NCBI GenBank assembly: GCA_964402955.1
Contig: CAYOEZ010000236.1
Span: forward strand, 1-6,978
DNA from: CAYOEZ01 sp964402955
GTDB taxonomy: Bacteria > Chloroflexota > DTOL01 > DAOUCN01
Length of the DNA: 6,978 nt
Direction of reading: 5' to 3'
Of this stretch, positions 1-5,758 are shown piece after piece (the stretch's first letter is position 1; each line of letters opens with the position of its first letter). A program made the translations under genes and the position numbers. The notes beneath the pieces were generated by a model that saw only the letters and a list, made by a program, of their open reading frames with translations, searched no databases and had not been told where the DNA came from.

Positions 1-216
1 GCGACCAAGACGCCGATTGTGCTTGTGCCTGCCGAGGCTAAGGACGCTATGGTTAGGGGTCTGGGTGCTGCTTATGTCCATCAACGCTACCGGCTGCGTT
101 CGACGTGGCAACCGGAAGCGCCGCTGTCGCGCTGGCTGCGCTGGGCCCACGTGCGCGACCAGGTCAACCCGCCCAAGGGCGAGGATCTATACGCCTTCTA
201 TAAGCTGCCACAGTAA
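1..216 (+). CDS. C-terminal fragment of a probable Agl23-like glycosyltransferase paralog (5' end outside window)
   Basis: An open frame runs from base 1 to a TAA at 214-216, giving 71 residues with no obvious start of its own. A GTG at 19 is in frame but lacks a convincing ribosome binding site, so this is read as the 3' end of a longer gene. The peptide aligns by eye with the end of the glycosyltransferase part of the next gene. TPIVLVPAEAKDAM matches MPVVIVGLANDDKV (its residues 601-614). YRLRSTWQPE matches LKLRWWFPE, and WLRWAHVRDQVNPPKGEDLYAFYKL matches that protein's stretch at about 682-711 (LYRDLWDPNTG..DFVVYVRKD). It therefore looks like the end of the membrane-distal domain of a tandem Agl23-like paralog that stops without an NHL propeller. 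It lacks about 40 residues that the neighbour has after the W-PE motif. The match is short and unscored, so the family call is moderate; the existence of a coding end is more secure. Confidence 0.55.
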   Translation, partial: ATKTPIVLVPAEAKDAMVRGLGAAYVHQRYRLRSTWQPEAPLSRWLRWAHVRDQVNPPKGEDLYAFYKLPQ

Positions 217-225
217 TCAAAAGTC

Positions 226-265
226 CACCCCTGCCCTACCTTCTGTCTGAGGAGGGGCGAGGGTG
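226..265 (+). promoter_or_regulatory. Imperfect hairpin over the upstream ribosome binding site and GTG start candidate
   Basis: Bases 226-237 (CACCCCTGCCCT) can pair with 254-265. This gives ten Watson-Crick pairs, two wobble pairs next to or inside the stem, and one C/A mismatch, with a loop around 238-253. The right arm contains part of the GGAGG at 251-255 and the GTG at 263-265. In RNA it would partly hide that start while leaving the AGGAG at 271-275 and the ATG at 284 free. There is no T-run, so it is not a standard terminator. It could also be a decayed copy of a C-rich/G-rich intergenic palindrome. Function is inferred only. Confidence 0.35.
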
Positions 266-283
266 AATCCAGGAGAGAGATTC

Positions 284-3200
284 ATGCAGGCAACGACGGA
301 TCGCAAGCGATCCCTGCTGGACAAGCCGCTTTTCAGCAACATCTCCCTCAATTGGGGAGCAATAATCATTATCGCGCTCATTCTTCTTGCCGTCAGCACA
401 CGCTACTACGACCTGGGCACACGTGCTCTGCATCATGATGAGAGCATCCACGCGCGCTGGTCGTGGGATCTGTACCAGACAGGCAACAGCTTCCGCCATG
501 ATCCTACCTATCACGGGCCGTGGCTCTACTACGCCGTCAACGTTGCTTTCCTGCTCTTCGGGGCGACGGACTTCACGACGCGCGTGGCGCCTGCCCTTTT
601 CGGCGTCCTGCTAGTGCTCATGCCGCTGCTGCTGCGCAAGCAACTGGGACGGGCAGGCGTTCTTGCTACGATGTTCTTCATCGTTGCATCTCCCTCGATT
701 ATGTACTACTCGCGTGCCCTCCGGCATGACATCTTTGCCCTCTTCGGGACGATGGCAATGGTCATAGCCATCTTCCGCTTTCTGGATGACCGCAAGCTAA
801 AGTGGTTGTATTTGTTTACGCTTGGCTTCACTATATCCTACGCCAGTCATGAGCTGACGTTTATCACAGGATACATCCTGCTCGGCGCCATGGCCATTGC
901 TGTGCTCTATGAGTATACACGCCTGTGGCCGCTGGCTGTTTTGGGTCTGTTTGTCTATGCTGCCGCGCCGGCGATCAACCTGCCCATCGCTCTTCTGCTT
1001 CTAGCTGTACCTGTGGGGCTGTTTCTCGTTCTGCGCGTTGCCAAAGGGTTCGGCTTTGACGCGGGAGAGCGTCTGAATGTGGGGCTTGTGACGCGCACGC
1101 TTGCCAACATCCCCGGGCATGAGTATGCCATTATGGCGCTGATCTGGGCGGCCATTTCGGTGCCTCTGTTCACGACCATGTTCAACTGGCTGCCGGGCAT
1201 CAGCAGCGGAACCATCGGCGCCATCACCTACTGGCTCTCCCAGCACGGCGTGGCACGTGGCTCACAGCCGGCCTACTACTATCTGGTCATGCTGCCCGTC
1301 TACGAGTTCATGCCGCTCATTCTGGGGACGATCGGTATCATCTTCTGGGCGGTCAAGCGTGCTATGGCTCGCCGTGCGGCGGAGCGCCAGTCGGAAGAGC
1401 AGACAGTCATCACGCAATACTTCCCGTTCTTCCTGTTCTACTGGTTCCTTGCCAGCCTGATCTTGTACTCCTGGGCCGGCGAGAAGATGCCCTGGTTGGT
1501 CATTCATATCACACTGCCGCTTTGTGTCCTGGCTGGCTGGTTCATTGACAAACTGATCAATGCCATTGATCTGGACAGCATCCGCGAGAACGGAACGCTG
1601 CTTCTCGGTGGTTTGATCCCCCTCTTTGTTATTCTGATCGGCGCGGTTGTGCGTTCCCGTCCTGTCCTGGGCAGCACGGCCCTGGCGCAGCAGACGCAGA
1701 CAGTGCAGTGGATTGCCATGGTGATCATCCTCTTCGCTGTCGCCGTTGCCATTGGCTGGCTGTGGAACAAGGTTGGGACGCGCTCCGTGGCGCAGATGTT
1801 TGTCGTTGTCCTTTTTGTAACGCTGTCGATCTTCACTGTTCGGGCTGCCTGGACGGCGAGTTTCATCAACTCCGACATTTCCAAAGACATGCTCATTTAC
1901 GTCCAGACAACGCGCGATGTCACGAATGTCGTCAAGCTTGTTGACCAACTCTCGATGCGCCTGACGTCCGGCAAGGACCTGGTGATCAGCTATGATGATG
2001 AGTCGTCGTGGCCGCTGACCTGGTACTTCCGTGACTACAAGAACCAGAAGTTTGAGCCAAAGGGGCCAACGTCCCCGCCCGATATGCCGGTCGTCATCGT
2101 CGGTCTCGCCAACGACGACAAGGTAAAGCCGCTGATGGGCAAGTACGATCGAACCGCCCTGAAGCTGCGTTGGTGGTTCCCTGAGTTCTACAAGTCCGCC
2201 GATGAGACGGCGCGCACGTTCCTCGACCAGGCAGGCAAGTCGAAGTTGCCGGCCAAGGTTACCTGGAGCGATACGTTCAGTTCGGTGCTCGGCTCGCCAG
2301 TCGGTCGCTCGCGGCTGTGGCGCTTCTGGCTCTACCGCGACCTGTGGGATCCCAACACAGGCAAAGAAGTGACGTATGGACAGCTTGGCTCAACAGATTT
2401 CGTCGTCTATGTACGCAAGGATCTAAGTAATAGCTTCTGGTCGGGCGGTCCGGCGGTGACGAAGGCCGCAGCGCCCTCGGCTGAGCAATCCAGCTATGAG
2501 CGGGCGACGCGCACAATCGCCGCCGCGGCCACGTTCGGCGGCCAGCGCGGCACGGGCAACGGCCAGTTCAGCGATCCCAAAAATGTCGCGCTGGACGGCC
2601 AGGGCAATATCTACATTGCCGATACGCTTAACCATCGCATCCAAAAGCTGGATAGCACGGGCGTGTTCGTGTTGGCCTTCGGTTCGCCGGGTGAAGGCGA
2701 TGGCCAGTTCAATGAGCCGTGGGGCGTTGCGGTTGACAAAGACGGCAACATCTTCGTGTCTGATACGTGGAACCACCGCATCCAAAAATTCGACAAAGAC
2801 GGCAAGTTCCTGCTGAAGTGGGGCGGTGGACTGGTCGACACGAAGGGAATCGCCGACGGCCAGCCTGGCGCCTTCTACGGACCGCGTGCGCTGGTAATGG
2901 ACAAGGATGGCAACCTGCTGGTATCGGATACCGGCAACAAGCGCATCCAGAAGTTCGACGTCAACGGCAAGTTCCTGGCCCAGTTTGGCGTCGTAGGAAC
3001 ACTCGATGGTCAGTTCAATGAAGCGGTTGGCATCGCAACGGACAAGGACGGCAACATCTACGTCGCCGATACCTGGAATCACCGCATCCAACGCTTCGAC
3101 GCCCAGTTCAAGTATCTGGGGCAGTGGCCGGTGTCGGGCTGGGACAGTGAGTCTATCGTCAACAAGCCTTTCCTGGCGACCGACGCCGATGGCAACGTCT

Positions 3201-3394
3201 ACGCCACCGATCCTGAGGGGCATCGTGTGCTCAAGTTCACACCCACCGGCAGCATCCTGGCCGTGTGGGGCAAGTTCGGCAATGATGCGCCATCGTTCAA
3301 CCTGCCAGTGGGAATCGCCATCGATGGCAGCGGCAATGTGTTTGTCGCCGACGCCCTCAACCAGCGTATCCAGAAGTTTGCTCCTGTTAAGTAG
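284..3394 (+). CDS. Agl23-like GT-C membrane glycosyltransferase fused to a C-terminal NHL beta-propeller
   Basis: This 1036-residue protein is probably an integral membrane glycosyltransferase of the GT-C type that uses a lipid-linked sugar on the outer face of the membrane. The first membrane segment is at about 24-38. It is followed by a loop with HHDES (50-54), whose acidic D52/E53 pair is the likely catalytic motif, then YHGPWLYY (77-84), RALRHD (144-149) and WAGEKMPWL (397-405), all recalled from the TIGR03663 (Agl23) family. About 13-15 hydrophobic helices extend to about 522. A soluble region follows (523-718, with YDDESSWPLTWYF at 570-582), then an Ala-rich linker (724-750) and six NHL repeats (about 756-1034). 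The ATG at 284 has AGGAG at 271-275 with 8-base spacing. A GTG at 263 (GGAGG at 251-255) would add seven residues and cannot be excluded. The propeller lies after the outer-face domain, so it is probably extracytoplasmic and may bind protein, glycan or wall material. Acceptor and sugar are unknown. Confidence 0.88.
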   Translation: MQATTDRKRSLLDKPLFSNISLNWGAIIIIALILLAVSTRYYDLGTRALHHDESIHARWSWDLYQTGNSFRHDPTYHGPWLYYAVNVAFLLFGATDFTTRVAPALFGVLLVLMPLLLRKQLGRAGVLATMFFIVASPSIMYYSRALRHDIFALFGTMAMVIAIFRFLDDRKLKWLYLFTLGFTISYASHELTFITGYILLGAMAIAVLYEYTRLWPLAVLGLFVYAAAPAINLPIALLLLAVPVGLFLVLRVAKGFGFDAGERLNVGLVTRTLANIPGHEYAIMALIWAAISVPLFTTMFNWLPGISSGTIGAITYWLSQHGVARGSQPAYYYLVMLPVYEFMPLILGTIGIIFWAVKRAMARRAAERQSEEQTVITQYFPFFLFYWFLASLILYSWAGEKMPWLVIHITLPLCVLAGWFIDKLINAIDLDSIRENGTLLLGGLIPLFVILIGAVVRSRPVLGSTALAQQTQTVQWIAMVIILFAVAVAIGWLWNKVGTRSVAQMFVVVLFVTLSIFTVRAAWTASFINSDISKDMLIYVQTTRDVTNVVKLVDQLSMRLTSGKDLVISYDDESSWPLTWYFRDYKNQKFEPKGPTSPPDMPVVIVGLANDDKVKPLMGKYDRTALKLRWWFPEFYKSADETARTFLDQAGKSKLPAKVTWSDTFSSVLGSPVGRSRLWRFWLYRDLWDPNTGKEVTYGQLGSTDFVVYVRKDLSNSFWSGGPAVTKAAAPSAEQSSYERATRTIAAAATFGGQRGTGNGQFSDPKNVALDGQGNIYIADTLNHRIQKLDSTGVFVLAFGSPGEGDGQFNEPWGVAVDKDGNIFVSDTWNHRIQKFDKDGKFLLKWGGGLVDTKGIADGQPGAFYGPRALVMDKDGNLLVSDTGNKRIQKFDVNGKFLAQFGVVGTLDGQFNEAVGIATDKDGNIYVADTWNHRIQRFDAQFKYLGQWPVSGWDSESIVNKPFLATDADGNVYATDPEGHRVLKFTPTGSILAVWGKFGNDAPSFNLPVGIAIDGSGNVFVADALNQRIQKFAPVK
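2549..3391 (+). repeat. Six tandem NHL repeats (six-bladed beta-propeller) inside the glycosyltransferase gene
   Basis: Repeats of about 40-47 codons follow the pattern GQF..P.GVAVD.DGNIYVADT.NHRIQKFD..GKFL..FG. In the 1036-residue numbering they cover about 756-800, 801-847, 858-902, 906-949, 954-997 and 999-1034. Blades 1, 2 and 4 are closest to consensus (NHRIQKLD, NHRIQKFD, NHRIQRFD). Blade 5 is degenerate (EGHRVLKF). Blades 2 and 4 stay close in DNA as well: 2735-2794 and 3041-3100 match at 50 of 60 bases. The last blade ends right after its third strand (QRIQKFAPVK). The N-terminal AAATFGG (747-753) resembles a fourth strand plus loop (compare VLAFGSPGEG), which suggests closure of the ring by the N-terminal strand. 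NHL propellers usually bind proteins, RNA or small ligands, and some are enzymes. Confidence 0.85.
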
Positions 3395-3398
3395 CCCG

Positions 3399-3462
3399 GG
3401 CGTCAGGGCGCGGAGTCACGGCCGCGGAGGCAGTCCCTCCGGAGTCGTGACTCCGTGACGCC
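3399..3462 (+). repeat. Long bulged intergenic palindrome
   Basis: GGCGTCA (3399-3405) pairs with TGACGCC (3456-3462). CGGAGTCACG (3411-3420) pairs perfectly with CGTGACTCCG (3446-3455). The two segments stack with a five-base left bulge (GGGCG, 3406-3410), giving 17 paired bases. A further inner hairpin, CGGAGG (3425-3430) with CCTCCG (3436-3441), has a five-base loop. The structure fills most of the gap between the glycosyltransferase and the first flippase-like gene. No T-run follows it, so a classical intrinsic terminator is unlikely. It may be a REP-like repeat, an mRNA-stabilising 3' stem or an attenuating structure. Confidence 0.7.
3446..3460 (+). promoter_or_regulatory. Paired GTGAC motif, copy 1, upstream of the first flippase-like gene
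   Basis: CGTGACTCCGTGACG contains two CGTGAC units with an 8-base period. It ends 23 bases before the TTG start at 3484 and overlaps the right arm of the palindrome. A copy matching at 13 of 15 bases (4556-4570) ends 17 bases before the start of the second flippase-like gene. This could be a direct-repeat protein binding site or a remnant of a shared intergenic repeat. The similarity is visible; the regulatory role is a guess. Confidence 0.3.
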
Positions 3463-3483
3463 TTGCGCCTTCTGGAGGATCAG

Positions 3484-4509
3484 TTGCTGCGGAAATGGTC
3501 GCCGGTCATCGGTCTGCTGATGACCGTTGTTTTTCTCTGGTTGGTGCTCTCTAATATCCACCTGGAGAAGATGGGCGCGGCCTTGCGCACGGCCGACTAC
3601 ATCTACGTGTTGCCGGCTTTCGCGTTGACGCTCATCGACTACCTGGTGCGTACAGTCCGCTGGCAGATCATCCTCCAGCCAACCAAACGTGTGTCGTTTC
3701 GCAGCGCGTTCGGGGTGCTGATGGTCGGCTTTGCCGCCAACAACCTTCTGCCTGCTCGTATAGGCGAGATCGTGCGCGCCTACACGCTTGGCCGCGAGGA
3801 AAAGCTCAGCAAGAGCCTTTCACTGGCAACCATCGTGGTCGAACGTGTTTTCGATGGCGTCACGATCATGGGCTTTCTGGCAGCGCTGTCGCTTGTCTAC
3901 AGCCTGCCAAGCTGGGGGCAGGTTTTGGCGCGAGGCGGCGCACTCGTCTTTGGTACTGCGGCCGTCGGTATCATTCTCTTGCTCTTCCAGGAAAGACGCA
4001 CGCTGCGCTCTCTCGAGATCGTGCTGCGCCCGTTCCCGGCACGGCTGGGTCTTGCCGTGCAGCGCATGGCTCGTTTCTTCCTCGAGGGGTTGCATGCCTT
4101 GCGTTCGAAGCGTAGCCTGGCCCTGATCATCATCCTTTCGATCGTCGTGTGGTCGCTTGAGGCGTCGGCCTATCTGATGCTCATCATGGGATTCCATCTG
4201 CCGATCGACGGGGTCAACCGCGTCTACGCTGCTGTCTTCCTGCTGACGGTTATTAACCTGGGCAACATTGTTCCCGCTGCGCCAGGGTATGCCGGGAGCT
4301 TCGAGTTCTTTGCCATCCAAGCCCTGACCACCTTTAGCAGCGGCGTCACCAGCGAAATGGCGCTGGCCCTGGCCGCCGTGTCGCATGCCTACCAATATGT
4401 CCTGGTCACGGGCATTGGCCTCTTTTTCCTGTGGCGCATGGGCTTGAGCCTGAGCGCGCTGCAGAAGAACGTACAGGAAGAGTCTCACGAACCAGAAGGG
4501 ACCCGGTAG
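3484..4509 (+). CDS. Flippase-like integral membrane protein (UPF0104/TIGR00374, MprF-type membrane domain), paralog 1
   Basis: A 341-residue, strongly hydrophobic protein with about 7-8 membrane segments. It carries the family signature NNLLPARIGEIVRAY (86-100) and SLATIVVERVFDG (113-125), and a later APGYAGSFEFF (266-276). Related domains form the flippase part of MprF, which moves lysyl-phosphatidylglycerol. Stand-alone members near glycosyltransferases are thought to handle lipid or lipid-linked sugar transport, but most are uncharacterised. Start choice: the TTG at 3484 has GGAGG at 3474-3478 with 5-base spacing. The resulting MLRKW start aligns without gaps to MLRNW of the downstream paralog, and both carry NNxLPAR at exactly 86-92. 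A TTG at 3463 would add seven residues and place the ribosome binding site inside the gene, so it is rejected. The hydrophilic C-terminus (329-341, QKNVQEESHEPEG) is probably cytoplasmic. The transported substrate is unknown. Confidence 0.85.
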   Translation: MLRKWSPVIGLLMTVVFLWLVLSNIHLEKMGAALRTADYIYVLPAFALTLIDYLVRTVRWQIILQPTKRVSFRSAFGVLMVGFAANNLLPARIGEIVRAYTLGREEKLSKSLSLATIVVERVFDGVTIMGFLAALSLVYSLPSWGQVLARGGALVFGTAAVGIILLLFQERRTLRSLEIVLRPFPARLGLAVQRMARFFLEGLHALRSKRSLALIIILSIVVWSLEASAYLMLIMGFHLPIDGVNRVYAAVFLLTVINLGNIVPAAPGYAGSFEFFAIQALTTFSSGVTSEMALALAAVSHAYQYVLVTGIGLFFLWRMGLSLSALQKNVQEESHEPEGTR

Positions 4510-4555
4510 GCGCTCCAGGGATCGTCGTGTTTGCTCTCATGTGCGAACCAGGTGA

Positions 4556-4570
4556 TGTGACTCTGTGACG
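4556..4570 (+). promoter_or_regulatory. Paired GTGAC motif, copy 2, upstream of the second flippase-like gene
   Basis: TGTGACTCTGTGACG repeats TGTGAC with an 8-base period and differs from the copy at 3446-3460 at two positions. It ends 17 bases before the ATG at 4588 and just precedes the ribosome binding site. Unlike copy 1 it has no opposing arm. Either a shared binding site or a remnant of the same intergenic repeat would explain it. I see nothing else supportable in the 78-base gap. Confidence 0.3.
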
Positions 4571-4587
4571 ACAAGAGGAAGTGCACG

Positions 4588-5592
4588 ATGCTGCGAAACT
4601 GGAAATTCTGGCTGGGTTTGATCATCAGCCTCTTTTTTCTTGCGCTGGCCTTTCGGGGTGTGCAACTCAACGACGCCTGGCAGGCGCTCTCGACGGCCAA
4701 CTACCTCTACATCCTGCCCGCGCTCGTGATGTACTTCATCGGCGTGTACCTGCGGGCGTGGCGCTGGCGCGTCCTGCTCAAACCCGTCAAAGACCTGACA
4801 GCCGGCCGCCTCTTCCCCACGGTTGTTATCGGCTACATGGCCAACAACATCCTCCCGGCTCGCCTGGGCGAGGTCGTGCGCGCCTACATCCTGGGTGCGA
4901 AGGAAACGGTCAGCAAGAGCGCAGCGCTGGCGACAATCGTTGTCGAGCGCATGTTTGATGGGCTGTCGATGATTGGTTTCATGATCGTGATCCTGTGGCT
5001 TTTCCCGCTGGGAACGGGGTCAGGAGCTGATCTCTTGCAGGGCATCCTGCGCGTGGGCGCTCCCCTCTTCCTGATCGCACTCATCCTTTTCCTGGTGATC
5101 GCGTCGTCGCGTTCGCTGGCGCTGCGCCTGACCGATTTCTTCTTGAAGTTCCTGCCCGCTGGCTTGCGTACGAAGATCAACAGCGTTATGGGCGCTTTCC
5201 TCGATGGCCTGGCCGTGCTGCGCAGCCCCAGGGATGTGTTGATCGTGTTTTTGCTCTCGATCATCGTGTGGTTGTTTGAAGCGAGCATGTACTATATCAT
5301 CATGCTCGGCTTCAATTTCTCGCAGCCATTTTATGTGCTGTTGCTGGCCACGGCAGCGGCTAACCTGTTCACGATAGCGCCCTCGACGCCGGGCTACGTC
5401 GGCGTTTTCGACTTCCCGGTGCGGGCTACGCTGACTGCGTTTGGCGTGGCCGAAAGCGTCGCTATCAGCTTCACCCTGGTCTTGCACGCTGCGCTGTGGG
5501 TGCCTGTTACGCTGCTGGGCCTCTACTACTTGTGGCACGAGGGCCTGTCGCTGGGGTGGTTGCGGCAACGTAGCGCGAAGAAGACTGAGTAA
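4588..5592 (+). CDS. Flippase-like integral membrane protein (UPF0104/TIGR00374, MprF-type membrane domain), paralog 2
   Basis: A 334-residue polytopic membrane protein with NNILPARLGEVVRAY (86-100), AALATIVVERMFDG (112-125) and PSTPGYVGVFDF (265-276), the hallmarks of the family. The ATG at 4588 follows AGAGGAA (4574-4580) at good spacing. Over residues 86-125 it matches paralog 1 at 29 of 40 positions with no gap, and the two stay colinear from residue 1 to about 130. They diverge in the 135-205 region, which holds a variable loop and membrane segments. The pair looks like an old tandem duplication in which both copies kept the signature and so probably both work, perhaps as a heteromer or on different substrates. 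The C-terminus is short and basic (RQRSAKK, 326-332). The stop codon directly abuts the inverted-repeat element that follows. Function is presumed to be lipid or lipid-linked glycan handling; substrate unknown. Confidence 0.88.
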   Translation: MLRNWKFWLGLIISLFFLALAFRGVQLNDAWQALSTANYLYILPALVMYFIGVYLRAWRWRVLLKPVKDLTAGRLFPTVVIGYMANNILPARLGEVVRAYILGAKETVSKSAALATIVVERMFDGLSMIGFMIVILWLFPLGTGSGADLLQGILRVGAPLFLIALILFLVIASSRSLALRLTDFFLKFLPAGLRTKINSVMGAFLDGLAVLRSPRDVLIVFLLSIIVWLFEASMYYIIMLGFNFSQPFYVLLLATAAANLFTIAPSTPGYVGVFDFPVRATLTAFGVAESVAISFTLVLHAALWVPVTLLGLYYLWHEGLSLGWLRQRSAKKTE

Positions 5593-5626
5593 TTTGACAA
5601 AGTCACATTTCCTTCAGGACGTGTAG

Positions 5627-5648
5627 TGGCGCGCTCACTTGCGCGCCA
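5627..5648 (+). repeat. Perfect 8-base-stem hairpin inside the MITE-like element
   Basis: TGGCGCGC (5627-5634) and GCGCGCCA (5641-5648) pair perfectly around a six-base loop (TCACTT). It directly adjoins the next hairpin with no spacer, giving a twin-hairpin unit reminiscent of paired REP elements. Confidence 0.8.
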
Positions 5649-5676
5649 TAGGTCGGCGGAAGACACCGCCGACCTA
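5649..5676 (+). repeat. Perfect 11-base-stem hairpin inside the MITE-like element
   Basis: TAGGTCGGCGG (5649-5659) pairs perfectly with CCGCCGACCTA (5666-5676) around AAGACA. In addition GTGTAG (5621-5626) can pair with CTACAC (5674-5679), so an alternative fold encloses both hairpins in a three-way junction. No T-run follows, so a standard terminator is not supported. Confidence 0.8.
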
Positions 5677-5758
5677 CACAGATGGCACCCTAACGGCGAT
5701 CAAGAGACTCGGCTTGCCGAATGTGACATTGTCAAAGTAACCAATAGGACAGAAGACA

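Larger units (their letters stand above)
5593..5736 (+). mobile_element. MITE-like element with 17-base terminal inverted repeats and GTAA flanking repeats
   Basis: TTTGACAAAGTCACATT (5593-5609) is the reverse complement of AATGTGACATTGTCAAA (5720-5736) except at one base. The pairing stops sharply at both outer ends. GTAA stands directly outside on each side (5589-5592 and 5737-5740), consistent with a 4-base target duplication; the left copy supplies the TAA stop of the preceding gene. The 144-base interior has no open frame of note but holds two strong hairpins. Short length, terminal repeats and no transposase fit a miniature inverted-repeat element. An alternative is a fixed regulatory or stem-loop leader upstream of the oxidoreductase gene. 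Confidence 0.55.

Noticed and set aside
1262..1948. Reverse-strand open frame (228 codons) opposite the membrane domain
   Set aside because: Low-complexity, charge-rich translation typical of the antisense of hydrophobic codons; no motif and no convincing ribosome binding site.
2423..3223. Long reverse-strand open frame (266 codons) opposite the NHL repeats
   Set aside because: It is the complement of the repetitive propeller codons, and its repeating composition mirrors the sense repeats. The + strand frame has clear domain homology.
2549..3391. Tandem DNA repeats as a CRISPR or satellite array
   Set aside because: The repeats are coding, diverged and about 120-170 bases long, in phase with NHL blades. 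No short identical repeat and spacer pattern is present.
3399..3462. Palindrome as an intrinsic terminator of the glycosyltransferase gene
   Set aside because: The stem is strong but no run of T follows; the next bases are TTGCGCCTTCTGG.
3820..4488. Reverse-strand open frame (222 codons) opposite the first flippase-like gene
   Set aside because: Gln/Asp/Arg-rich translation expected from the antisense of membrane helices; overlaps a well-supported gene entirely.
5594..5599. TTGACA as a -35 promoter box in front of the oxidoreductase gene
   Set aside because: It matches the -35 consensus but no TATAAT-like hexamer stands 16-18 bases downstream, and it is part of the terminal inverted repeat.
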